Positions 41,447-50,551 of a stretch of DNA of 64,000 nt are shown piece by piece; within the stretch, counting starts at the first letter, position 1; every line of letters begins with the position of its first letter. A model generated the notes under the pieces. It was not told the DNA's origin, made no database searches, and worked only from the letters and a program-made list of their open reading frames with translations. The stretch comes from an uncultured Lachnospiraceae bacterium. Its GTDB lineage: Bacteria; Bacillota; Clostridia; Lachnospirales; Lachnospiraceae. The position numbers were made by a program, and so were the translations under genes. The stretch covers positions 124-64,123 of the forward strand of contig CAJTOO010000011.1 in the NCBI GenBank assembly GCA_910577735.1. Reading direction: 5' to 3'.

Positions 41447-43690
41447 TTAGCTTTGGCGGACTTTGACACCTTTGCCATCCCGTTTGCCCAGTTTGATTTT
41501 GTTTAATTCCAGTTCCTTATTGCCATAGGGGATGGACTGTTCTACCGCATTCTGTGAATAGTATACGGCTTCTATTTCATCTGTGGCATTGAGCCGCATA
41601 CCCCGAACCCCGATGGCGCCTTTCTTTTTCTCGGGTATCTCTTCCACTGCAAAGCGAAGGAAATAACCGGCTTTGGACTGTAAAATGATATTGCGCTGCT
41701 CTTTATATGCCACAACACTTACCACTTCATCGCCGTCCAGCAGCTTGGTAGCCGCCACAGTGCGCTTGGCCACATCAAATTCCCCGCCATCCACCACTTT
41801 GAGCATGGCCTGTCTGGTGGCAAAAATCACACGGTAGAGATTCAATTCACTCTGGCTTGCCGCATAGATAAGTGTTTCTTTGGCAGAATCATAATTGCTG
41901 ACATTGTCCACCGGAACACCCTTATCGCGGAATTTACCAAAGGGAAGATCCATCACTTTCAGGGTATGAAGCTGTCCTGTATTGGTAAAGAGACATATCT
42001 TACCGGTGTTCTTACATTGGAACACATACCGGTTCTCCGTATCGGCAGCTTCCTTATTACGCTCATAGGTAGGCATATCTATGGTTCTGGCATAACCAAA
42101 CCGATCCATCAGGAAGACGATATCCATCTCTTCTATCTTTTTTTCCACATAAACGGCCTCACCGGCATTGGTAATCTGTGTCTTTCTCTTCTTTTGATAT
42201 TGATCCTTGATCTTGTCCAGTTCATTGATGATGACCTGGGCCATGGAATCCCGTCTTGCCAGAATATCTTCATAACGATAGATATTAGCCATTGTCTCCT
42301 CATGTTCATTGATGAGTGCCTCGATTTCCAGTCCTATCAATTTATAGAGGCGCATATCCAGAATGGCATTGGCCTGCTTCTCACTGAAGCAAAGCTGGGC
42401 TGCCATGACTTTAGATTCCTTGGATTTAAATTTAATACCTTCTGTCTTTCCTTCTACCAGACAGGTCCTGGCCATGGTCCGATCCTTGGAACCACGCAAT
42501 ATCTCGATGATCAGGTCGATCACATTACATGCTTTGATGAGTCCTTCCTGAATTTCCTTACGGTCTAATTCCTTTTCCAGAAGATTCTTATATTTGCGGG
42601 CCGCCACCTCATACTGGAACCTGACACTCTCGCTGATAATCTGCTTTAAGCCCATGGTTTCCGGACGGCCATCACAGATTGCCAGCATATTGACGCCGAA
42701 GGTATCTTCCAGACGGGTCTTTTTAAAGAGCATATTTTTGAAATTTTCCACATCTGCGTCTTTGCGCAGTTCAATCACGATACGGATGCCTTCCTTGGAA
42801 GACTGGTTTGTGATATCCACGATATCCTGGGTCTTTTTGGTCTCTGCCAGAGAGGCCACATCCATCAGAAACTTGCCGATATTGGCGCCGATCATGGTAT
42901 AGGGAATCTCGGTGATGACAAGGTTTGTTTTTCCGCCTTTGGCTTTCTCTATCTCAACTTTGCCCCGCAGTTTTATTTTACCGGATCCCGTTTCATAGAT
43001 ATCCAGCATATCATCCTCGTTGATGACAATGCCTCCGGTAGGGAAATCCGGTCCTTTGATGTAACGCATCAGTTCCCTGGTGGTGATATTCTCATCCAGC
43101 ATATAGGCTTTGGTGGCATCGATCACTTCCGCCAGATTATGGGGCGGTATGCTTGTCGCCATTCCAACGGCAATCCCCTCGGAGCCGTTGATCAAAAGAT
43201 TGGGAACCTTTACCGGCAAAACGCTGGGTTCCCGTTCTGTCTCATCGAAATTAGGGATAAAGTCCACAACATCCTTGTCCAGATCAGAAAGAAACGCCTC
43301 CTGTGTAATGCGTTCCAGACGTGCCTCGGTATAACGCATGGCAGCCGCGCCGTCTCCCTCAATATTGCCGAAGTTACCATGGCCGTCGATCAAAGGCAGC
43401 CCTTTTTTAAAATCCTGGGACATAACCACCAGCGCCTCATAGATGGAACTGTCGCCATGAGGATGATATTTACCCATGGTATCTCCCACGATGCGGGCCG
43501 ACTTACGGTAGGGTCTGTCATAGCGGATACCCAGTTCATACATATCATAGAGGGTTCTTCTCTGCACCGGTTTCAAACCGTCCCGCACATCCGGCAGGGC
43601 CCTGGCGATGATGACGCTCATGGCGTAGTCCACATAAGATTTCTGCATCACCTCTGAGTATTCCGTTTTGATGATTCTGTTATCTTCCAT
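41447..43690 (-). CDS. parC: DNA topoisomerase IV subunit A (GyrA/ParC family)
   Basis: 747 residues. The active-site Tyr is in AAMRYTEARL; the quinolone-binding region contains YHPHGDSSIYEALV near residue 80. The C-terminal beta-pinwheel is degenerate: only a KKKGAIGVRG stretch recalls a GyrA box, which favours ParC over GyrA. With ParE it separates linked chromosomes. Assignment as ParC rather than a second GyrA rests on the neighbour and the shorter C-terminus. Confidence 0.88.
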   Translation of the reverse strand: MEDNRIIKTEYSEVMQKSYVDYAMSVIIARALPDVRDGLKPVQRRTLYDMYELGIRYDRPYRKSARIVGDTMGKYHPHGDSSIYEALVVMSQDFKKGLPLIDGHGNFGNIEGDGAAAMRYTEARLERITQEAFLSDLDKDVVDFIPNFDETEREPSVLPVKVPNLLINGSEGIAVGMATSIPPHNLAEVIDATKAYMLDENITTRELMRYIKGPDFPTGGIVINEDDMLDIYETGSGKIKLRGKVEIEKAKGGKTNLVITEIPYTMIGANIGKFLMDVASLAETKKTQDIVDITNQSSKEGIRIVIELRKDADVENFKNMLFKKTRLEDTFGVNMLAICDGRPETMGLKQIISESVRFQYEVAARKYKNLLEKELDRKEIQEGLIKACNVIDLIIEILRGSKDRTMARTCLVEGKTEGIKFKSKESKVMAAQLCFSEKQANAILDMRLYKLIGLEIEALINEHEETMANIYRYEDILARRDSMAQVIINELDKIKDQYQKKRKTQITNAGEAVYVEKKIEEMDIVFLMDRFGYARTIDMPTYERNKEAADTENRYVFQCKNTGKICLFTNTGQLHTLKVMDLPFGKFRDKGVPVDNVSNYDSAKETLIYAASQSELNLYRVIFATRQAMLKVVDGGEFDVAKRTVAATKLLDGDEVVSVVAYKEQRNIILQSKAGYFLRFAVEEIPEKKKGAIGVRGMRLNATDEIEAVYYSQNAVEQSIPYGNKELELNKIKLGKRDGKGVKVRQS

Positions 43691-43742
43691 AAAAGCATTT
43701 CCTCTTTATCCTTGAAACTTTGCCCCTATAACGTCCTTTTTG

Positions 43743-45665
43743 TCAGACGTCCAGTTCCGCCTCCTTCGCATGGCGGTAAATAAATGCTTTTCGAGGCGGT
43801 ACTTCTGTACCCATCAGCATTTCCGTTACTTCCGATGCCATACGCGCATCCTCAATCTCCACCTGTTTTAACAGTCTGGTATCCGGATCAAGTGTGGTCT
43901 CCCAGAGCTGATCCGCATCCATCTCACCAAGCCCTTTATAACGCTGCAGCGTAAAGGGGCCTTTGTGGCGTTTGCGGTATTTCTCCAATGCCTTGTCGTC
44001 ATAGAGGTATTCCTCCTGCCCCTTGGAGGGCATGGCTTTATATAAGGGCGGCATGGCGATGTACACATGTCCCTCGTAGATGAGTTCCGGCATAAAGCGG
44101 TAGAATAACGTGAGCAACAATGTGGAAATATGGGCACCGTCCACGTCCGCATCGGCCATGATGATAATCTTGTCATAGCGGAGTTTACTGATATCGAAAT
44201 CATTTCCATAGCCTTCTGAAAAACCGCAGCCAAAGGCATTGATCATGGTCTTGATCTCCGCGTTGGCGAGGACTTTGTCAATACTGGCCTTCTCTACATT
44301 CAGGATTTTACCGCGAATCGGTAAAATTGCCTGATACATGCGGTTTCTGGCAGTTTTGGCACTGCCGCCTGCAGAATCACCCTCCACGATAAAAATCTCG
44401 CACTTGGAGGCATCTTTGGACTCACAGTTTGCCAGTTTGCCGTTGGAATCAAAAGAGAATTTCTGCTTCGTCAAAAGGTTGGTCTTGGCTTTTTCCTCTG
44501 TTTTCCGAATCTTTGCCGCTTTTTCCGCACAGCCGATAATGCTTTTTAAGGTTTCCAGATTACGGTCAAAATAGCGGACAATCTCATCTCCAGTCACTTT
44601 GCTGACCACTTTGGAAGCATCCTGGTTATCCAGTTTCGTCTTGGTCTGACCTTCAAAACGGGGATCCGGATGTTTGATGGAAATTACCGCCGTCATACCA
44701 TTTCTCACATCGGCGCCGGTGAAGTTCACGTCCTTTTCTTTCAGGATATTCAGGCCTCTGGCATAGGTATTGATCACATTTGTGAACATGGTCTTAAATC
44801 CGGTCAGATGGGTACCGCCTTCGGCATTATAAATATTGTTACAAAAACCCAGCACATTCTCATGAAACTCATTTACATACTGGAAAGCACATTCCACCGT
44901 AATCCCTTCCGCTTCGCCCTTAAAGTAAATGACATCGTGAATGCTTTCCCTGCTTTTGTTCATATCTTTGATGAAGCCCACGATGCCTTCCGGCTCATGG
45001 TATTCAATATGTTCCACTTCCGCGCCCCGTTTATCTTCATAGATAATCGTGAGCGCCGGATTCAGATAGGCTGTTTCGTGAAGTCTGCTCTTGACATCAT
45101 CCTCCTTGAAACGGGTTTTATCAAAAATCGTGTCATCCGGCAGAAAATTAATAGTGGTACCGGATTCCCTTGTCTTTCCCACTACGGGAAGCAGTCCATC
45201 CTTCAATTCCAGGGTGGGGATGCCTCGTTCATAATGATCCTCATAGATGGCACCGCCGGTCTTGACGGTCACATGCAGATATGTAGAAAGTGCATTGACC
45301 ACGGAAGAACCTACACCGTGCAGACCGCCGCTTGTCTTATAGGCATCGTTGTCAAATTTGCCTCCTGCATGCAGGGTGGTAAATACCAGACGCTCCGCAC
45401 TGATGCCCTTTTCATGCATCCCCACAGGAATGCCTCTTCCATTGTCCGATACGGTAGCCGAGCCATCTGCCTCAAGGGTCACCCGGATGGTAGAACAGTA
45501 TCCCGCCAGATGCTCGTCCACCGCATTATCCATGATCTCATAGATAAGATGATTAAGTCCCTTTGTGGACACGCTTCCGATATACATGCCGGGCCTTACC
45601 CGAACAGCCTCCAAGCCCTCTAATACGGTGATGCTGGAAGCATCATATGTATTTGCCTTAGTCAT
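43743..45665 (-). CDS. parE: DNA topoisomerase IV subunit B (GyrB/ParE family)
   Basis: 640 residues. ATPase domain with the Asn in IMDNAVDEHL, SDNGRGIP and the glycine loop GGLHGVGSSVVNAL. The TOPRIM domain has EGDSAGGSAK and the metal-binding DADVDGAH. C-terminal end RYKGLGEMDADQLWETT is conserved. Good promoter upstream, parC follows after 52 bases. Confidence 0.9.
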   Translation of the reverse strand: MTKANTYDASSITVLEGLEAVRVRPGMYIGSVSTKGLNHLIYEIMDNAVDEHLAGYCSTIRVTLEADGSATVSDNGRGIPVGMHEKGISAERLVFTTLHAGGKFDNDAYKTSGGLHGVGSSVVNALSTYLHVTVKTGGAIYEDHYERGIPTLELKDGLLPVVGKTRESGTTINFLPDDTIFDKTRFKEDDVKSRLHETAYLNPALTIIYEDKRGAEVEHIEYHEPEGIVGFIKDMNKSRESIHDVIYFKGEAEGITVECAFQYVNEFHENVLGFCNNIYNAEGGTHLTGFKTMFTNVINTYARGLNILKEKDVNFTGADVRNGMTAVISIKHPDPRFEGQTKTKLDNQDASKVVSKVTGDEIVRYFDRNLETLKSIIGCAEKAAKIRKTEEKAKTNLLTKQKFSFDSNGKLANCESKDASKCEIFIVEGDSAGGSAKTARNRMYQAILPIRGKILNVEKASIDKVLANAEIKTMINAFGCGFSEGYGNDFDISKLRYDKIIIMADADVDGAHISTLLLTLFYRFMPELIYEGHVYIAMPPLYKAMPSKGQEEYLYDDKALEKYRKRHKGPFTLQRYKGLGEMDADQLWETTLDPDTRLLKQVEIEDARMASEVTEMLMGTEVPPRKAFIYRHAKEAELDV

Positions 45666-45747
45666 ATTTCCTCCATATCGTCTATTGACGTCAGCTTATC
45701 GTTAACTAAATCTGTTTATCTCCAAAACCGGAAAATATCACCCATAA

Positions 45748-45776
45748 ATCTTATCATATATTTAGTACGTTTGCAA
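45748..45776 (-). promoter_or_regulatory. parE promoter
   Basis: Minus strand TTGCAA (45776-45771), a 17-bp spacer, TAAGAT (45753-45748); about 80 bases upstream of parE. Confidence 0.6.
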
Positions 45777-45846
45777 AGCTTAAAATACAATATAAAGTAG
45801 TTATCTTGTATTTCGGCATCGCAGAAATAGCTGTTAATATCAGTGT

Positions 45847-46605
45847 CTACGAATAAGCTTCCTTATCGGTGTCAATCGTTTCATACAGATATTCCCGGCC
45901 CCGTTTGCCAACCCATCTCACAAGCTTCATTTCTTTCAGAAGAGGTACCACGCTGGCAGCTAAATCCCGGTGAATCTTTGCCGCTTTGGCAAACTCCTTA
46001 ATGGTGAAGGGTTCCGGCAGATCGTAAGGTATTACCTGCATGAAATCTTCTGCCCGCTCAATCCATATCTCATCAAAAAGTTCCAGAGGCATCCGGTCAT
46101 AACGCGAGGATCCTCTTTTACGGTTTTTGCTCCACCCGTTCAGCAGCCTGTATTCATCCATGTCCACCAAGGGAAATGCAAAGGACAGGTTTGGGTCCTT
46201 CAAAAACCGTTTGATTCGGTACAGTTCCGGAAATGCATGATAGATACTTCCGGTAACGGGGGATTTATGCCGGGGGGAAAGCTCACCCGTGGCCTCGTCC
46301 ATCCAGATCACCCACTTATTGTGGGGAATGGGAAACACTACGGTGACCGGATAAAGAGGAAGAAAGGCTTCCAGTTTAGGACGGAGTCTGTTAAAATTAC
46401 CGTTTTGAATCTCAATGATGCGTTTCCCGGTATAAATATCCGCTATGTAACCCTCTATCGGCACCTCATGATAATCCATATCAGGTTCATAATAAAGTTT
46501 CATCACTGCATGGACAGTCTTTTCCTGCAGGGTTCCGAAACCATGGGGGTCGTGTTGTTTTAATAACACTTTTAATTTTGCGTTTTCAAAAGCCGTCTTA
46601 TCCAT
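45847..46605 (-). CDS. DUF8091-like protein with a possible restriction-endonuclease-like fold
   Basis: 252 residues. The N-terminal half shows GFGTLQEKTVHAVMKLYYEP, then EGYIADIYTGKRIIEIQNGNFNRLR in two conserved stretches, resembling a PD-(D/E)xK core with Asp and E-x-Q in place of E-x-K. A strand VTVVFPIPHNKWVIWMD follows. The C-terminus (about 185-245) looks like a winged helix (FTIKEFAKAAKIHRDLAASVVPLLKEMKLV). Function is unknown. The ATG at 46605 fits the conserved N-terminus, but there is no clear ribosome binding site and a TATACT lies only two bases before it, so the start is unsure. Confidence 0.65.
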   Translation of the reverse strand: MDKTAFENAKLKVLLKQHDPHGFGTLQEKTVHAVMKLYYEPDMDYHEVPIEGYIADIYTGKRIIEIQNGNFNRLRPKLEAFLPLYPVTVVFPIPHNKWVIWMDEATGELSPRHKSPVTGSIYHAFPELYRIKRFLKDPNLSFAFPLVDMDEYRLLNGWSKNRKRGSSRYDRMPLELFDEIWIERAEDFMQVIPYDLPEPFTIKEFAKAAKIHRDLAASVVPLLKEMKLVRWVGKRGREYLYETIDTDKEAYS

Positions 46606-46666
46606 GGCATACAGTATACCAGATACAGAACAGTCGAACAAGTGTTTTCTTAAATAATAGATAGGA

Positions 46667-46695
46667 TTTACACAGCCGCCGGATTATAGTATAAT
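46667..46695 (+). promoter_or_regulatory. Promoter of the diguanylate cyclase gene
   Basis: TTTACA (46667-46672), 17-bp spacer, TATAAT (46690-46695), 43 bases before the ATG. An AT-rich hairpin (ATGAAATA...TATTTCAT, about 46694-46718) lies in the short leader. Confidence 0.75.
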
Positions 46696-46737
46696 GAAAT
46701 ATATTTTATTTATTTCATAAGAGCGAAAAAGGAATAC

Positions 46738-47847
46738 ATGATGAACCCGTATATCAGACGTATGAAACACTTCTTTGTGGATGCCAAGAATATATTGACC
46801 GGTAATATGCAGATTACGAACCGACTGAAATTTACCGTTATTATTTTTTCTGTGGCAGTTGTTCACTTGTTTCTGACTATTATTTTCGGTGCATTAAAAA
46901 TACTTCCCCTGTTTGTGTTTAATACCTGCAGTGTCCTTATCTATGTGTCAAGCTTCTGGCTGATTCTCCGGGAAAAATTTCTACCCGTTTATTACATAAC
47001 CTATCTGGAAATCGTGTTACATTCCTATGTGGCAACCATCTGTCTTGGCTGGCAGTTTGGATTTGCGCAGTACATCATTGCCATCGTTCCGGTGGGTTAT
47101 TATATCTGCTACACCATGAATATTAAACGGCACAAAATGTTGATTGCCACAATCTCCGCTTTTGTGGCGGTACTTTCCTTTTTATCCTGTAAGATGCTGT
47201 CCTTTTTCTGGCGTCCGCTGTACATACTGGAGAGTCAGTTCTGGGAAATCGGCCTGTATATTTTTAACGCCATCTGCGCTTTCTTGTTTTTGGTTGTTTT
47301 TTCTCTGGTGTTTGTCTTTGAGATTAAAATTTCAAATAACCAGCTGAAACATCAGAATGCTATTTTGGAACAGTTGGCCAGCACGGATCCGCTGACAGGC
47401 CTCTATAATCGGAGAAGTATGGATATATTCCTTTCACAGGCACTGGAATCCTCTTCCAGCTTTACGCTGGTGATGTGCGATATTGATGATTTTAAGAAAA
47501 TCAATGATACTTATGGACATGATTTCGGGGATGTGGTATTGCAGGGGATTGCAAAGGTTGTGACAGCCCAGGTCAAAGAGCACGGATATGTGTGCCGCTG
47601 GGGCGGTGAGGAAATCCTGATCTTGATTAACAATGCCTCTCTGGAAGCGGCTTACCGCATTTCTGAAAATATCCGCCGTAACGTGACCAGCCAGGTATTC
47701 GAGTGTAATTCCCAAAGAGTACATTGCAGCCTTACACTTGGCATTGCCGTACATAATAAAAAAGATACCGTGGAAGAGACCATAACCCGGGCGGATTACA
47801 ATCTCTACCGCGGTAAACGGAGCGGCAAAAATACGGTGGTCTTATAG
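46738..47847 (+). CDS. Membrane-bound diguanylate cyclase (GGDEF domain)
   Basis: 369 residues. Residues about 25-195 hold five or six hydrophobic segments. The GGDEF domain runs from LTGLYNRRSMD near 223 with the active-site motif GGEEI at 289-293 and a C-terminal ADYNLYRGKRSGKN. It should make cyclic di-GMP from GTP. The I-site RxxD normally five residues ahead of the motif is absent, so product inhibition is unlikely. The gene has its own promoter and overlaps the end of the convergent gene at 47842 by 6 bases. Confidence 0.9.
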   Translation: MMNPYIRRMKHFFVDAKNILTGNMQITNRLKFTVIIFSVAVVHLFLTIIFGALKILPLFVFNTCSVLIYVSSFWLILREKFLPVYYITYLEIVLHSYVATICLGWQFGFAQYIIAIVPVGYYICYTMNIKRHKMLIATISAFVAVLSFLSCKMLSFFWRPLYILESQFWEIGLYIFNAICAFLFLVVFSLVFVFEIKISNNQLKHQNAILEQLASTDPLTGLYNRRSMDIFLSQALESSSSFTLVMCDIDDFKKINDTYGHDFGDVVLQGIAKVVTAQVKEHGYVCRWGGEEILILINNASLEAAYRISENIRRNVTSQVFECNSQRVHCSLTLGIAVHNKKDTVEETITRADYNLYRGKRSGKNTVVL

Positions 47848-48555
47848 ACTTTTAGAATGTCTGTCACCGTGTAATATTCTTTCACTGTCAGATGGATTTA
47901 CAGGTATCAGTCTGCCGCTCTTATCATAATAGGTGAGCAGCGTAGAATTTTTGGCAATGGACCGCTTGCCATTGTCGGTCAATAGACTGAGTACCTGTTC
48001 CAGATTCCCGGAACGTAAGTACTTTTGAATCTCAGTATCTCTATTGACCGATTTAGACAATTCGACTGAGTCGGTCAATCTGTCATTCCCGACAGATGTT
48101 ACTCCCTTCAAAGCATAATACTCTTCCGTATAACGTTCTGCTTCCTCCGGCGTCACATCAACAGAGGAAACTTCCGGCGGCGGATCGTTCCAGATTTTAT
48201 CAAAAAGTTCCTTTGCAAAGTCGGCCAGTTTCCGGAATGTTTCCCTGACAGAATCCCAGACACTCCCGGAAGCAGATTCACTGCCCGCAAACCAGGATTT
48301 CTTCTCTGCCTGGGGATTCTGTTTCATACCAAATTTAGACAGTTCCAGTTTGACGCCATTTTGCTCCCGGAGACTTGCCCCAGGTGTCTTTTCATGAAGT
48401 TTTTTATCTTCGCCCTTCTCTTTTTTTCTGGAAGAGGATGTTTCTCTTTCCTGATGATCAAGGCTGAATTTTTCACTCTCGCCCGACACCTGGGTGGGCT
48501 TTTGACGGCTGTAATCATAGCTGGGATGATCATTATCGCCTACTCTGTAAATCAT
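47842..48555 (-). CDS. Hypothetical protein downstream of leuD
   Basis: 237 residues, not recognised. Residues 1-90 are very polar and probably disordered (YRVGDNDHPSYDYSRQKPT, then Lys/Glu-rich). The middle has an amphipathic helix (SVRETFRKLADFAKELFDKIWN) and the C-terminal third a small folded part (YLRSGNLEQVLSLLTDNGKRSIAKNSTLLTYYDKSGRLIPV, given here only as its character, in parts at about 180-222). No signal peptide or membrane segment. It starts 13 bases after leuD, on the same strand, so they may be co-transcribed. Confidence 0.65.
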   Translation of the reverse strand: MIYRVGDNDHPSYDYSRQKPTQVSGESEKFSLDHQERETSSSRKKEKGEDKKLHEKTPGASLREQNGVKLELSKFGMKQNPQAEKKSWFAGSESASGSVWDSVRETFRKLADFAKELFDKIWNDPPPEVSSVDVTPEEAERYTEEYYALKGVTSVGNDRLTDSVELSKSVNRDTEIQKYLRSGNLEQVLSLLTDNGKRSIAKNSTLLTYYDKSGRLIPVNPSDSERILHGDRHSKSL

Positions 48556-48568
48556 ATTCTAATCCCTG

Positions 48569-49057
48569 TCATTTCTGATTGATATAATTGATAAGCCCCT
48601 CTGACGCAATGATTTTCTGCATAAATGCAGGGAAAGCCTGCCCCTGGTAGGTTGTGTTTTTTGTCAAATCTGTGATAACACCTGTATCAAAGTTCACTTC
48701 CACCTCATCTCCTGCCTCAATGGCTTTGGCAGCCTCAGGACATTCCACGATGGGAAGACCGATGTTGATCGCATTGCGATAGAAAATTCTGGCAAAGGTT
48801 TCCGCAATTACACAGCTGACACCAGCGGCTTTGATTGCGATGGGTGCATGTTCCCTGGAAGAACCGCAGCCAAAATTTTTCGTTGCCACAATAATATCGC
48901 CTTCATGTACTTTATGAATAAACTCTTTATCGATATCTTCCATACAATGCGTGGCCAGTTCTGCCGGGTCGGAAGAATTAAGATAACGTGCCGGGATGAT
49001 TACATCCGTATCTACATTGTCACCATATTTAAAAACAAGTCCCTTTGCTGCTTTCAT
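48569..49057 (-). CDS. leuD: 3-isopropylmalate dehydratase small subunit LeuD
   Basis: 162 residues, the short form typical of Clostridia and Archaea. Motifs KYGDNVDTDVIIPARYL and NFGCGSSREHAPIAIKAAG near residue 60. Forms the isopropylmalate isomerase with LeuC. Starts about 95 bases after the leuC stop. Confidence 0.95.
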   Translation of the reverse strand: MKAAKGLVFKYGDNVDTDVIIPARYLNSSDPAELATHCMEDIDKEFIHKVHEGDIIVATKNFGCGSSREHAPIAIKAAGVSCVIAETFARIFYRNAINIGLPIVECPEAAKAIEAGDEVEVNFDTGVITDLTKNTTYQGQAFPAFMQKIIASEGLINYINQK

Positions 49058-49153
49058 CTCTATATTCCTTTCTCTCAGTCATTGTCATCCTTGTGATACA
49101 TTCTTTTATCTGTACGTCTAAGATCAGCTTATAACGCCAAGCCAGGAACCGTA

Positions 49154-50416
49154 CTATAACTGGCATGGACAGGATATTCTGCCTGTTATTGCACTGGCAG
49201 CTGCCACCGCAGGACTTGCCAGATAAATCTCAGAATCCACATGCCCCATACGGCCCACAAAGTTTCGGTTTGTGGTGGATACACAGCGTTCTCCCTGTGC
49301 CAGTATGCCCATATACCCGCCAAGGCAAGGCCCGCAGGTAGGAGTGCTGACAATGGCGCCGGATTCTATAAATATCTTTAACAGCCCCTCTTCCATGGCC
49401 TGTAAATAAATGGCCTGTGTGGCCGGGATAATGATACAGCGCATTCCCTCTGCCACATGCCTGCCTTCTAAAACGCTGGCTGCCATCCTGAGATCATCCA
49501 GACGGCCATTGGTACAGGAACCGATCACCACCTGATCGATACGGATATCCTCCGTAATCTCATCAATGGTCTTTGTATTTTCAGGCAGATGCGGGAAGGC
49601 AATGGTAGGCCTTAAGGTACTGAGGTCAATCGTATATTCTTCATCATAGACCGCGTCCTCATCTGCCTCATAAATCTTATATGCTCTGGTGCTGTGTTCC
49701 TTCATGTAGGAGATGGCAAGTTCATCTACCGGGAAAATACCGTTCTTACCGCCAGCCTCAATGGCCATATTGGCGATGGTAAACCTGTCATCCATGGTCA
49801 GATTGGCAATACCGCTTCCTGTAAACTCCATGGATTTATATAAAGCGCCATCCACACCGATCATGCCGATGATATGTAAAATCACGTCTTTGCCGCTGAC
49901 CCATTTATCCGGTTTGCCCACAAGATGAAACCGGATGGCAGAAGGTACCTTAAACCAAGCCTTACCGGTAGCCATTCCTGCCGCCATATCCGTGCTGCCC
50001 ACCCCAGTGGAGAAAGCGCCCAGCGCACCGTAGGTACAAGTGTGGGAGTCAGCACCAATGATCACATCACCCGCCACAGTCAGGCCTTTTTCCGGCAAAA
50101 GGGCATGTTCGATGCCCATTTGTCCCACTTCAAAATAGTTGGTGATTTCATTCTTGCGGGCGAACTCTCTGACACACTTACAGTGCTCTGCCGATTTGAT
50201 ATCTTTATTGGGCACAAAGTGATCCGGTACCAGAGCAATCTTATCTTTATCGAACACCCCTTCCGTATTCATCTTTTCCATTTCTTTGATGGCTACCGGA
50301 CTGGTGATATCGTTACCCAGTACCAAATCCAGATCAGCTTCAATCAGCTGTCCTGCCTCCACCTTATCTAAACCGGCATGTGCCGCCAGAATCTTCTGCG
50401 TCATTGTCATTCCCAT
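49154..50416 (-). CDS. leuC: 3-isopropylmalate dehydratase large subunit LeuC
   Basis: 420 residues, the shorter LeuC/HacA-type. Iron-sulfur cluster Cys residues are in SCTNGRLDD and TPTCGPCLGGYMG; SHTCTYGALGAFSTGVGSTD is the substrate region. Isomerises 2- and 3-isopropylmalate in leucine synthesis. ATG at 50416 has GAGGAGGAAACAGAC upstream; an open extension of 13 residues is not family-like. It follows the terminator of the kinase operon, so it needs its own promoter in 50417-50525. Confidence 0.95.
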   Translation of the reverse strand: MGMTMTQKILAAHAGLDKVEAGQLIEADLDLVLGNDITSPVAIKEMEKMNTEGVFDKDKIALVPDHFVPNKDIKSAEHCKCVREFARKNEITNYFEVGQMGIEHALLPEKGLTVAGDVIIGADSHTCTYGALGAFSTGVGSTDMAAGMATGKAWFKVPSAIRFHLVGKPDKWVSGKDVILHIIGMIGVDGALYKSMEFTGSGIANLTMDDRFTIANMAIEAGGKNGIFPVDELAISYMKEHSTRAYKIYEADEDAVYDEEYTIDLSTLRPTIAFPHLPENTKTIDEITEDIRIDQVVIGSCTNGRLDDLRMAASVLEGRHVAEGMRCIIIPATQAIYLQAMEEGLLKIFIESGAIVSTPTCGPCLGGYMGILAQGERCVSTTNRNFVGRMGHVDSEIYLASPAVAAASAITGRISCPCQL

Positions 50417-50521
50417 GTCTGTTTCCTCCTCTATTCTGTAAATTTGACTTGTCATGTACGCTGATTGCCATAATGCCCTATAGCAGCTTCCTAAATCTAT
50501 GTTATTTTATCATACTAAAGT

Positions 50522-50551
50522 AAAAAAGGGAAGAGGCTTAAAGCCCCTTCC
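50522..50551 (-). terminator. Terminator overlapping the stop codon of the sensor kinase
   Basis: Minus strand: GGAAGGGGCTT and AAGCCTCTTCC (50551-50529) form a stem with one T loop-side mismatch, followed by TTTTTT (50527-50522). The kinase stop codon TAA (50540-50538) lies in the hairpin. Confidence 0.85.

Noticed and set aside
44670..45623. Long plus-strand open frame (about 317 residues) within parE
   Set aside because: It lies fully antisense to a complete, motif-bearing parE gene and has no recognisable domain or start signals.
46606..46640. TTGTTC and TATACT as promoter for the DUF8091-like gene
   Set aside because: The -10 lies two bases before the best ATG, so transcription would start inside the gene; a true promoter must be elsewhere or the start later.
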